A stretch of 64,000 bases of DNA from Paenibacillus_D tarimensis_A (lineage in GTDB: Bacteria; Bacillota; Bacilli; Paenibacillales; Paenibacillaceae): contig CP166298.1 of assembly GCA_041281825.1 (NCBI GenBank), forward strand, positions 496,001 to 560,000, in the 5' to 3' direction. This document shows positions 56,481-64,000 of this stretch, piece by piece. The notes beneath the pieces were generated by a model. The model did not search any database. It saw only the letters and a program-made list of their open reading frames with translations, and was not told the origin of the DNA. A program made the translations under genes and the position numbers. Within the stretch, counting starts at the first letter, position 1. Each line of letters opens with the position of its first letter.

Positions 56481-56500
56481 AAAGCGGAGAGACTTGGAGG
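56481..56500 (+). repeat. RBS-bearing repeat, copy 5 (remnant before eda)
   Basis: AAGCGGAGAGACTTGGAGG matches the 5' unit of the other copies and passes directly into GGAGG. The hairpin and ATCCCTATG parts are missing, so it is a truncated or ancestral copy. It supplies the eda ribosome-binding site. Confidence 0.6.
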
Positions 56501-56508
56501 AAATGATT

Positions 56509-57171
56509 GTGAAAAAAATTAGGCTCATTCAACAGATTTCGAATGAAGGCGTCGTTGCGGTACTGCGCGGCGAGACGCCGGAAGAAGTTGTGGAGATGGC
56601 CGAGCAGGCGATTGCCGGCGGCATTAAAGTGATTGAAGTGACGATGACGGTTCCGTTTGCGCTCCGTGCGATCGAGGAACTGGCGAAAAAATATTCCAGT
56701 ACGGCTTCCGATCCGGCGCGATATGCGATCATCGGGGTTGGAACGGTGCTTGATGCCGAGACGGCCCGCTCGGCGATATTAAGCGGATCGGAGTTTGTGG
56801 TAGGCCCATCGCTGAATCCGGCAACGGTAACGCTCTGCAACCGGTACCGGGTTCCCGTTATGCCGGGCGTCATGACCGTGAAGGAAATTCAGGAGGCGCT
56901 TGAGCTCGGCGTTGATATTGTAAAGCTCTTTCCGGGCAACCTCTATTCACCGGGAATGATAAAGGCGATTAAAGGCCCGGTTCCTCAGGCCAACATTATG
57001 CCGACAGGCGGGGTTTCGCTCGATAACCTCGGGGAATGGATCAAAGCGGGCGCGGTAGCGGTCGGCATCGGCTCCGACCTGACGGCCGAAGCGGTGAAGA
57101 ACGGCGACTATTCATTGGTGGCCAAACGTGCGGCCCAATATATTGACGCGTACAAAGCTGCGAAGCAGTAA
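56509..57171 (+). CDS. eda: KDPG/KHG aldolase
   Basis: A 220-aa class I aldolase that cleaves 2-keto-3-deoxy-6-phosphogluconate to pyruvate and glyceraldehyde 3-phosphate (or 4-hydroxy-2-oxoglutarate). Catalytic E43 (VIEVTMTVP) and Schiff-base K139 (DIVKLFPG) are both present, with VLRG near the start and PTGGVS as phosphate binder. The start is GTG 56509, 8 bases after GGAGG; the ATG at 56503 is too close to it. No sugar-acid kinase or dehydratase is next to it, so its pathway cannot be told. Confidence 0.9.
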   Translation: MKKIRLIQQISNEGVVAVLRGETPEEVVEMAEQAIAGGIKVIEVTMTVPFALRAIEELAKKYSSTASDPARYAIIGVGTVLDAETARSAILSGSEFVVGPSLNPATVTLCNRYRVPVMPGVMTVKEIQEALELGVDIVKLFPGNLYSPGMIKAIKGPVPQANIMPTGGVSLDNLGEWIKAGAVAVGIGSDLTAEAVKNGDYSLVAKRAAQYIDAYKAAKQ

Positions 57172-57190
57172 AGCTCAGGTACATACCTGA

Positions 57191-57244
57191 GAGGGGGCTG
57201 GCCCATAAGTTGATATTCGCTTACGGGGACGGCCTCTTCTTTTT
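57191..57244 (+). terminator. probable terminator of eda
   Basis: GAGG with GCTGGCCC on the left and GGGGACGGCCTC on the right can form an interrupted stem, followed by TTCTTTTT. An 8-bp hairpin CTCAGGTACATACCTGAG (57174-57191) just precedes it. Confidence 0.5.
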
Positions 57245-57305
57245 CAAAAGACAAGGAAAGGACGGCGTCAGCCGTTACCGCTTGTTTCCTGGAGGGGATC
57301 ATCGA

Positions 57306-59393
57306 ATGACCGAAATGCGTACGGAGGAACAGCAAAAAAGAGAAATCATCAATCGCCGCAGCTTCTCGTTCAGGTTGAATGTTTTTTTCTTTGCGACGTT
57401 TTTAGCGTTCTCCGTGTTGATTGTGCGTCTGGCTGTCCTCCAGTTCGTCGAAGGCCCCGGGCTGAAGGAAATTGAAACAAGCATCGGGACGCGCAATGTG
57501 AAAATTCCGCCGATCCGCGGCAATATCTACGATGTCAACGGGTATCCGATCGCATACTCGACCTCGACGCAATCGCTGTATTTCACATTAGAGCCGGGAA
57601 CCGGCGAGAAGGAAGCGCGCGCGATGGCGGAGAAGCTGGCTGCAACGGTGAACCGTTTTGCTGATGAGCCGGAGAGGCAGATGACTTCCGATGAGATATT
57701 TCAATTAATGGATGTTACGGGGAGGCTCAGTTACGTTTATGAACCAAGACGTATTAAAGCCGACTTGACGGAAAAGGAAATCGCCTATTTTATGGAGCAC
57801 CGCGATCTTTATCCCGGTATCGATATCGTCGAGGAAAGTATCCGCAACTATGATAAGAATACAATCGCCGTTCAGCTTGTCGGATATATGAAAGGTTTTA
57901 ATTCCTTGTACCAGGATCAGAACGGGCTCAAGTTCTATCAAGAAATTAAGAAAGAGAATGGAACAAGAGATCCTGCCGAGCAATACCTGGATAAGGAGAA
58001 GGTCGGGTATGACGGAATAGAGCTTATGTACCAGGAGCAGCTTCGGGGCAAGAACGGCGTCAAATCGTACCCGGTTGACAATATGAGCCGGATCGTCGGT
58101 CCGATGCAGCTTACGGTGCCGGAGAAAGGGAATAATCTGTTCTTGACGATCCATAAGGACGTCCAGCTAAAGACGGAAGAAGCGATCATGAATCATCTGG
58201 AAAAGCTGCGGACATCGACGGACAAACTTGAACGGGCGCCATATGCGAAAACGGGTTATGCGGTGGCGATGGAAGTGAAAACCGGCAAAGTTATTGCCAT
58301 GGCCAGCATGCCGGATTATGACCCGAACGTATGGCAAGGCCGGATCACGCAGGAGCAATCGGATTATTTACAGTATTTCATCAATAACGGAACGATCCGG
58401 GAGGTCCGCCCTTATTACGAGGATGAGAAGGAAGGATGGAACCATCCCTCGTCACTCGTATTTCTCGGTTCGACGCAAAAGCCGCTAACGGTACTGCTCG
58501 GATTGAATGAAAAGCTGATCACGACAAATACGACCTATAATGACCGGGGTTACTTTTCGTTTGGCCGGGAAGGCTATCAGGTCAGCGTCAGAAATGCAAG
58601 TAATGCCAGGAACGGGTTGATCACTCCGGTGACGGCGATATCGAAGTCGTCGAATGCATTTATGTCCGAAATGATCGGGAATAAGCTCTATATGCTTCCC
58701 GGCACCGAAGGGATGGAAATTTGGGACCGGTATATGAAGGAGTTCGGTTTGGGAGTATCGAGCGAAAGCGGACTTCCCAATGAATCGAAAGGGGTCATTG
58801 GGTATTTCGATGAAGCGAAGAGCGGAAGCAGGCAATCGGCGTTAATCTATGCTTCTTTCGGCCAGCAGGGGCGGTATACGGTGCTGCAGCTGGCTCAATA
58901 CATGGTGGCGCTGGCCAATAAAGGGAAGCGGATGAAGCCGCAATTCATCAATGAGATTAAGGATGCCTATGGAAATGTTATTGAGCGTTTCGAGCCCGTC
59001 GTATTAAACGAGATCGATATCCGTGAAGAGTATTGGGAGACGGTGCATAAGGGCATGGCTTCTTCCGTGCAGGGCTTTGACGGCTTCCCTTACCCGTATC
59101 TTCGCAAGACGGGGACCTCCCAGCAGGACGTGGGCAAAAGGCTAAAAGTGGAGAATGCGGTGTTCATCTCCGCTGCGCCTGCGGACGATCCGGTGCTGGC
59201 CGTAGCGGTCGTCGTCCCCGACGGAGGTTACGGAGGACGGGGCGCGGCTCCGATCGCGAGGCAAATATTCGATGCCTACGACGAGTATATCGGGCTGCGC
59301 GGCACACCGAGGAAGCTAGAGCAGCCTGAGCAGCAAGGTATGAGTGCGGCCGGCGGTCAGCAAGAGACGGCCGAAGCGGAAACAGGCGGGTAA
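57306..59393 (+). CDS. class B penicillin-binding protein (PBP2/PbpA type)
   Basis: A 695-aa monofunctional transpeptidase. One N-terminal membrane helix (about 20-45) is followed by the PBP dimerisation domain and a transpeptidase domain with the three active-site motifs: S389-x-x-K392 (STQK), S448-S-N450 and K601-T-G603. It crosslinks peptidoglycan outside the membrane; B. subtilis PbpA/PbpH and E. coli PBP2 act in elongation, so a role in cell-wall elongation is likely. The ATG at 57306 lies 8 bases after GGAGGGG. The 32 codons open upstream overlap the terminator. No rodA partner is adjacent. Confidence 0.92.
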   Translation: MTEMRTEEQQKREIINRRSFSFRLNVFFFATFLAFSVLIVRLAVLQFVEGPGLKEIETSIGTRNVKIPPIRGNIYDVNGYPIAYSTSTQSLYFTLEPGTGEKEARAMAEKLAATVNRFADEPERQMTSDEIFQLMDVTGRLSYVYEPRRIKADLTEKEIAYFMEHRDLYPGIDIVEESIRNYDKNTIAVQLVGYMKGFNSLYQDQNGLKFYQEIKKENGTRDPAEQYLDKEKVGYDGIELMYQEQLRGKNGVKSYPVDNMSRIVGPMQLTVPEKGNNLFLTIHKDVQLKTEEAIMNHLEKLRTSTDKLERAPYAKTGYAVAMEVKTGKVIAMASMPDYDPNVWQGRITQEQSDYLQYFINNGTIREVRPYYEDEKEGWNHPSSLVFLGSTQKPLTVLLGLNEKLITTNTTYNDRGYFSFGREGYQVSVRNASNARNGLITPVTAISKSSNAFMSEMIGNKLYMLPGTEGMEIWDRYMKEFGLGVSSESGLPNESKGVIGYFDEAKSGSRQSALIYASFGQQGRYTVLQLAQYMVALANKGKRMKPQFINEIKDAYGNVIERFEPVVLNEIDIREEYWETVHKGMASSVQGFDGFPYPYLRKTGTSQQDVGKRLKVENAVFISAAPADDPVLAVAVVVPDGGYGGRGAAPIARQIFDAYDEYIGLRGTPRKLEQPEQQGMSAAGGQQETAEAETGG

Positions 59394-59463
59394 CGGCTTG
59401 CTCATCAAGCCTTTCCCGCCTCCATTTTATTATTCATCTATTTGGATACTCTAAATTCCGGTA

Positions 59464-59796
59464 TTATGTCCACTTGGCGGCCCAAAGCTTCATTTGCATG
59501 ATGATCTGATGCAAATCTTCCCCTTTGGGCGTCAGCGTATACTCTACGGTGACCGGCACGGTGGGATAGACTCGGCGCTCCAGCACCCCTTTTTCTTCCA
59601 GGTGCCGGAGTGTGCTTGTCAGGGCGCGCGGGCTGACGGCGGTAATGGAACGCTGCAGCTCGCCGAACCGTTTCGTTCCGCAGAACAGCTCGCGGAGTAC
59701 GAGAAAGGCCCATTTTCCGCCCAGCACATCTAACGTTTTCTCAATGTTGCAATCGATGACAACCGGCGTTTTCGGCACATAATTGTTTGCGGACAT
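59464..59796 (-). CDS. HxlR family transcriptional regulator
   Basis: A 110-aa winged-helix regulator of the HxlR/MarR-like group. The typical opening CNIEKTLDVLGGKWAFLVLR (one cysteine near the start, C16), the helix-turn-helix and the wing (RALTSTLRHLEEKGVLERR) are present. Members often sense aldehydes or redox stress through the cysteine and regulate a divergent gene. No divergent target is next to it; the next gene upstream encodes a K+ transporter on the same strand. The ATG follows GAGGAG. Confidence 0.92.
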   Translation of the reverse strand: MSANNYVPKTPVVIDCNIEKTLDVLGGKWAFLVLRELFCGTKRFGELQRSITAVSPRALTSTLRHLEEKGVLERRVYPTVPVTVEYTLTPKGEDLHQIIMQMKLWAAKWT

Positions 59797-59973
59797 GTTT
59801 TTGCTCCTCTTCTGAAATTAACTATATTAAAGTATAGCAGATATAAAAAATATCATTTAAAGCCTATATTTTCACTACTTCGATTTTGATATATTCTACC
59901 CTAAAATATCAGGGCGAGGCAACCGCTTGTTGGCGCAAGCCGCCCCGATAGGAAGGCAAAGGAATAAATAGAA

Positions 59974-60008
59974 ACAGCGCCCTAGTTATTGATGGGGCGC
60001 TGTTTTTA
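59974..60008. terminator. terminator of the K+ transporter gene
   Basis: ACAGCGCCC pairs with GGGCGCTGT; on the minus strand TTCTATTTATT follows and on the plus strand TTTTATG. It could work in both directions. Confidence 0.75.
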
Positions 60009-60036
60009 TGGTTTGAAAAAAAAAGGATTCGAATTA

Positions 60037-61404
60037 TTATTGTCCAATGATGATATCTTCCTTCGGATAGTGGAAGTTTTGCTTGCGAAGGTTCGTACGG
60101 AATATGAACAACAGCGACAGCATGCCGATTCTTCCGATAAACATAAGCAGAGTGACAACCCACTTGCCTGCGGTAGTCAACTCTTCCGATATTCCCGTCG
60201 AAAGCCCGCTTGTACCGAACGCGGAACAAATTTCAAAGATAATGCTGACCAGTGGAATATGCATTTTTTCGGTATAAGTCAGCAGTATTGCGCTGATGGT
60301 AACGAGCACGGTCGCCGCGGTAAATACGACAAAGCTTTTGATGATATCCTCTTGTTTAATGGTGCGGTGAAACGCCCGAACCTCATTACGGCCGATCGCG
60401 TAGTTGGCGAGCGTAAGAAGGATAACGGCAAAGGTCGTTGTCCTGATGCCTCCTCCGACGCTGGACGGACTGGCTCCGATAAACATAAGTCCGGAGAGCA
60501 GCAGCTGCGTTGACATGCTGAAATCATTCACATCCATGGTGGATAATCCGCCGCTCCTTGTCGTGACCGAATTAAACAGCGAGAAAAAAAGCTTCTCATG
60601 CCATGGAAGTGCGGCAAAATACATATCGTTCTCTAACAGCCAGATGCCGACAGCGCCTGCGATGATAAGGAGCAAGAACATAATGCCGGTCATCTTTGTG
60701 AACAATGAGAAGCGGTATTTTTTGTGCTTTCCGAAGAAATATTCCCGCAGCTCGATCAGTACCGGGAATCCGATCGCCCCCAGAATAAGGAGCAGCATCG
60801 TTACCGTTTGGACGAAATAATCGTTTGAGAACTTGGCCAGCGAATTGCCGTAGATATCGAATCCAGCGTTTGTAAACGCGGAAATGGCGTGAAAAACGCT
60901 GTGCGCAAATGCCGTAAACCAGTCTTCATATATCCCTGCGGCTTTGAAATAAATCATTAGAAAAAGCGCCCCGATGCCTTCAATAATGAGGGCGAGCGTA
61001 AACACGAGCTTAAGCAGCATGACCAGCCCGGAAAGATTGTTCCGGTTCTGATCGACCATGATCAGCTTCCGGTACGACAGGCTGATGTTACGGCCCAGGA
61101 TGAGCCACAGAAAAACACCGAGCGTCATAATGCCGATGCCGCCCAGCTGAAACATGAACAGCAAGGCAATTTTTCCGAAGGCACTGAACGATTCGGCCGT
61201 ATTGACGACGGTCAGGCCGGTCACGCTGACCGCGCTGGTTGCGGTAAACAATGCATCCATCCAGGACAACGAGATGCCCTCCCGCCAGCTGATCGGAAGT
61301 CTGAGGAGAATGGTGGATATAATAACTGCGGTCAGGTAGCCCAGAACGACAAACTGCGTAGGCGTAATCCGGTTCAGAAATGTGCGCGCGTTTAATACTT
61401 TCAT
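60037..61404 (-). CDS. K+ transporter channel subunit (KtrB/TrkH family)
   Basis: A 455-aa protein with four M1-P-M2 repeats and selectivity-filter motifs SVTGL, FTNAGF, TRSGG and GTSGL in order, so K+ is the likely ion. It would need a cytoplasmic RCK subunit (KtrA/KtrC), which is not encoded nearby. The start is uncertain: TATGGAGG is followed by possible ATGs at 61416 (2 bases after) and 61404 (14 bases after). I use 61404 (MKVLNARTF), since KtrB proteins start about this far before the first helix. The frame is open to 61620. Confidence 0.87.
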   Translation of the reverse strand: MKVLNARTFLNRITPTQFVVLGYLTAVIISTILLRLPISWREGISLSWMDALFTATSAVSVTGLTVVNTAESFSAFGKIALLFMFQLGGIGIMTLGVFLWLILGRNISLSYRKLIMVDQNRNNLSGLVMLLKLVFTLALIIEGIGALFLMIYFKAAGIYEDWFTAFAHSVFHAISAFTNAGFDIYGNSLAKFSNDYFVQTVTMLLLILGAIGFPVLIELREYFFGKHKKYRFSLFTKMTGIMFLLLIIAGAVGIWLLENDMYFAALPWHEKLFFSLFNSVTTRSGGLSTMDVNDFSMSTQLLLSGLMFIGASPSSVGGGIRTTTFAVILLTLANYAIGRNEVRAFHRTIKQEDIIKSFVVFTAATVLVTISAILLTYTEKMHIPLVSIIFEICSAFGTSGLSTGISEELTTAGKWVVTLLMFIGRIGMLSLLFIFRTNLRKQNFHYPKEDIIIGQ

Positions 61405-61603
61405 ATAGAATTGCATAGCCTCCATAGGTAAAGATTGACTGATGTAATAATACATGATTCGGCGGAAAGAATCCATGTTGCGGATAAGAAGATGATCTCG
61501 TGCCCGTTTCATTCGGAAGCATTTGGCAATACTATGAATACAAGATAAAAATAGAAGGTTACTTCGTGAACAAAAGCGGACTTTAAACGAAAGGGGGAGG
61601 AAG

Positions 61604-61852
61604 GTGGCCATACTGCCCATCCATGAACGGCTTGCCGAAATATGGACGCTGCGCGGCTGCCGCGAGCTGACAGATCAGGAACGGATCGATATGGAGCATT
61701 GTCTGGCCGTGAATGCTTCATACTGCCGTGAGCTGGCACATCTGAGAAACATCTCTTTATTGGCGTCGATGACGAACGACACGCAATGGCAGCATGAGAT
61801 TTGCTCGCAGATCGAACGGCTCGGCGGTTCTCCGCCAACTTCATACCGTTAA
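61604..61852 (+). CDS. small hypothetical protein, perhaps DUF7667-like
   Basis: An 82-aa helical protein (LPIHERLAEIWTLRGCRELT then HCLAVNASYC and LASMTNDTQWQHEICSQIE). It reads like a short Paenibacillus family that I recall as DUF7667, but I cannot verify this. The start is GTG 61604 after AAAGGGGGAGG. It is monocistronic, with a terminator just after. Function unknown. Confidence 0.65.
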   Translation: MAILPIHERLAEIWTLRGCRELTDQERIDMEHCLAVNASYCRELAHLRNISLLASMTNDTQWQHEICSQIERLGGSPPTSYR

Positions 61853-61859
61853 CCCGAAA

Positions 61860-61908
61860 TCACCGGCAGGGAATGATCGGAACGCCCCCTGTAACGGTGG
61901 TTTTTTGC
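61860..61908 (+). terminator. terminator of the small hypothetical gene
   Basis: ATCACCG and AGGG on the left pair with CCCT and CGGTGG on the right, with a small bulge, followed by TTTTTTG. Confidence 0.8.
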
Positions 61909-62095
61909 TTAAGGGGACTCTCTCCGGGAGAAGCATTCAGCGAGAAATAATGGTCAAATGCGCTGCTGCTGTCCATAGCGGAGACTGAATGAAAGTTGCA
62001 GATGAGAGAGCGATCCTATCCTGCCGCTTCTAATCCGATTCATATTATTATATCGTTATGAAAATAATTTGATATCCCTCAGAAAACCGAGTCGT

Positions 62096-62118
62096 TATAC
62101 TATGGAATATGTAGTATA
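62096..62118. promoter_or_regulatory. dyad upstream of the beta-galactosidase gene
   Basis: TATACTA and TAGTATA are perfect inverted repeats separated by 9 bases, 47 bases before the start codon. It could be an operator for a sugar repressor or activator. No clear -35/-10 pair was found in the gap; the rest of 61909-62165 holds nothing firm. Confidence 0.4.
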
Positions 62119-62165
62119 GGATGGCGGGAACTTTACCGCATCAGACAAAGAAATGAGGGAATCAG

Positions 62166-64000
62166 ATGCCGCAAAAGTATAGCTACACACCTCCGGCAAA
62201 CGGTTATCCGGAGTGGAATAACAACCCGGACATTTATGCGCTTAACCGCATGGAAGCACGTGCCCATTCCATTCATTACGCTTCGGCGGAGCAAGCATTG
62301 GATGCCCGGCTCGGCGATTCCGTCGAATCGTCGCCATATTACAAGACTTTAAACGGACAATGGAAGTTCAGCTTTGCCGAAAATCCGGAGAAGCGGATCA
62401 AGGAATTCTACCGTACTGATTACGACTCTTCGAAATGGGCGGAGATCGTTGTCCCTTCGCAGTGGCAGCTGCAGGGGTACGATTATCCGCAGTATACGAA
62501 TGTCCGCTATCCGTGGGACGGCAACGAGGACGTTCAGCCGCCTTTTGCCCCGGTGAAATATAATCCGGTCGGCTCATATATCCGGACGTTTTCGATTCCG
62601 GAAACATGGCAGGGACAGCCGGTATTTATTAATTTCCAAGGGGTAGAATCCGCTTTTTACGTATGGTTGAACGGGGATTTGGTCGGCTACAGCGAAGATA
62701 CGTTTACGCCGGCGGAATTCGATCTGACGCCTTACCTGAGGGAGGGCGAAAACAAACTGGCGGTCGAAGTGTACCGTTGGTGCGACGCAAGCTGGCTGGA
62801 GGATCAGGATTTTTGGCGGCTAAGCGGCATTTTCCGGGATGTTTACTTATATACGACAGCGCCGGTACGGCTGTATGACTATAAAGTGACCACCGCTTTG
62901 GACAGCGGGTACGAGCATGCGGATTTGACGATTGCCGGGAAGCTGACCAACTATGACCGTTCCGGCCGGGGGACGTATACGCTTGAGGCGATGCTGCTGG
63001 ATCAAGCGATGCAGCCGGTGTTGGACGCTCCGGTCCGGATGACAGCAGCGATTACGGATCAGGACGAATCAACGGTTGAAGGAACCGTTTTCGTGCCGAA
63101 CCCGCAGAAATGGAGCGCTGAGCATCCGAATTTGTACACACTCGTGTTGACTTTATCGGACGAGCATGGAAACATGATCGAGGCACACAGCTGCAAGGTC
63201 GGGTTCCGCGTCTTTGCGATCGAGGACGGCTTGATGAAAATCAACGGCGAGCGGATCGTTTTCAAGGGCGTCAACCGCCATGAGTTTCACTGCGAGAACG
63301 GGCGGACAATGGATTTCGAGACGATGGTGAAGGATATCGTGCTTATGAAATCCCATAATATCAATGCGGTGCGCACATCGCATTATCCGAACCAGCCGGT
63401 ATGGTACTCCCTGTGCGACGAATACGGTCTATATGTCATCGACGAGGTCAATCTGGAGACGCACGGCACATGGCGGTACGGGCAGAAGGATGAGGGGGGC
63501 GCGCTTCCGGGCAGCAAGCCGGAATGGAAGGATAACGTGCTCGATCGAAGCAATTCAATGTATCAAAGGGACAAAAATCATCCTTCGATCATCATATGGT
63601 CGCTCGGCAATGAATCGTTCGGCGGAGAAAATTTTCTTCATATGCATCGTTTCTTCAAGTCGAACGATCCGGGACGGGTTGTCCATTATGAAGGGACCTT
63701 CCATTTACGGGAGTACGATGCGGCTTCGGATATTGAAAGCCATATGTACACCAAACCCGATGCGGTGGAGTGCTATGCGAAGGGAAACCCCGAGAAACCG
63801 TATATTTTGTGTGAGTACAGCCATGCAATGGGCAACTCCTGCGGGGGATTGTTTAAATATACGGATTTGACCGATAAGTATCCGGTTCTGCAAGGCGGTT
63901 TCATTTGGGACTGGGTGGACCAGGCCATTCGCACAACAAATGCCGAAGGCATCGAATTTCTCGCATATGGCGGCGATTTTGGGGAATCTCCGCATGACGG
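62166..64000 (+). CDS. beta-galactosidase, GH2 family (LacZ type), 3' end outside the window
   Basis: The frame is open from ATG 62166, 7 bases after GAGG, to the window edge, giving at least 611 residues of what should be about 1000. It shows the N-terminal sugar-binding (jelly-roll) region (LNGQWKF, EDTFTPAEFD), the immunoglobulin-like domain, and the catalytic TIM barrel with FKGVNRHEF, acid/base glutamate in WSLGNES and nucleophile glutamate in CEYSHAMGNS. These sites belong to the LacZ-type GH2 enzymes that hydrolyse terminal beta-galactosides. No signal peptide is visible, so it should be cytoplasmic. Confidence 0.93.
   Translation, partial: MPQKYSYTPPANGYPEWNNNPDIYALNRMEARAHSIHYASAEQALDARLGDSVESSPYYKTLNGQWKFSFAENPEKRIKEFYRTDYDSSKWAEIVVPSQWQLQGYDYPQYTNVRYPWDGNEDVQPPFAPVKYNPVGSYIRTFSIPETWQGQPVFINFQGVESAFYVWLNGDLVGYSEDTFTPAEFDLTPYLREGENKLAVEVYRWCDASWLEDQDFWRLSGIFRDVYLYTTAPVRLYDYKVTTALDSGYEHADLTIAGKLTNYDRSGRGTYTLEAMLLDQAMQPVLDAPVRMTAAITDQDESTVEGTVFVPNPQKWSAEHPNLYTLVLTLSDEHGNMIEAHSCKVGFRVFAIEDGLMKINGERIVFKGVNRHEFHCENGRTMDFETMVKDIVLMKSHNINAVRTSHYPNQPVWYSLCDEYGLYVIDEVNLETHGTWRYGQKDEGGALPGSKPEWKDNVLDRSNSMYQRDKNHPSIIIWSLGNESFGGENFLHMHRFFKSNDPGRVVHYEGTFHLREYDAASDIESHMYTKPDAVECYAKGNPEKPYILCEYSHAMGNSCGGLFKYTDLTDKYPVLQGGFIWDWVDQAIRTTNAEGIEFLAYGGDFGESPHD

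Overview
The window looks like a chromosomal segment of a Paenibacillus-type bacterium (Firmicutes, Paenibacillaceae), with roughly half G+C. The evidence is strong AGGAGG ribosome-binding sites, TTGACA/TATAAT promoters, the 16S and 23S sequences, the pcrB-pcrA-ligA and ctsR-mcsA-mcsB-clpC clusters, a LexA-type uvrBA unit, a LplABC/YesMN-type sugar transporter with its two-component system, and a LigA with the KFDG active site that I associate with Paenibacillus. Most of the window is core genome. I see no prophage, insertion sequence or CRISPR array.

Layout. 1-5.3 kb: a membrane metallophosphoesterase (-) and a heterodimeric ABC exporter (+). 5.4-11 kb: a cold-shock gene with a structured leader, then uvrB-uvrA. 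11-13.3 kb: a siroheme nitrite/sulfite reductase (-) and a small membrane protein. 13.6-21.9 kb (all -): sensor kinase, response regulator, two sugar permeases and a lipoprotein binding protein, plus a sugar isomerase. 22-25.2 kb: an HtrA-like protease and a copper-amine-oxidase-N domain protein, both exported. 25.5-33.3 kb: a U32 protein, pcrB, pcrA, ligA. 33.5-38.9 kb: a full rrn operon (16S, tRNA-Ala, 23S, 5S). 39.3-44.1 kb: the CtsR-controlled protein quality-control operon. 44.2-49.7 kb: tRNA-Thr, a CwlC-like amidase and a sensor kinase, with several small proteins. 49.7-52.8 kb (-): glycosyltransferase, MFS transporter and TVP38-family protein, a possible glycolipid module. 52.9-64 kb: aldo/keto reductase, ilvA under a T-box, a VTT protein, KDPG aldolase, a class B PBP, an HxlR regulator, a K+ transporter and the first part of a GH2 beta-galactosidase that runs off the edge.

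The most unusual feature is a family of five related short repeats (7981, 12759, 18901, 39896 and 56481). Each sits directly 5' of a start codon and ends in the Shine-Dalgarno sequence of the following gene. The four full copies have one to three GAGAGACTTTGA-type units, then a CTTTGAGC/GCTCAAAG hairpin, then ATCCCTATG and GGAGG. They precede uvrA, the siroheme reductase, the AraC-type response regulator, mcsA and (as a remnant) the KDPG aldolase, on both strands. The repeat is open in frame, so it can be mistaken for an N-terminal LKDPYVRR extension of the downstream proteins; I placed those starts after the repeat. Several starts in the window are non-ATG (GTG, TTG and possibly CTG).
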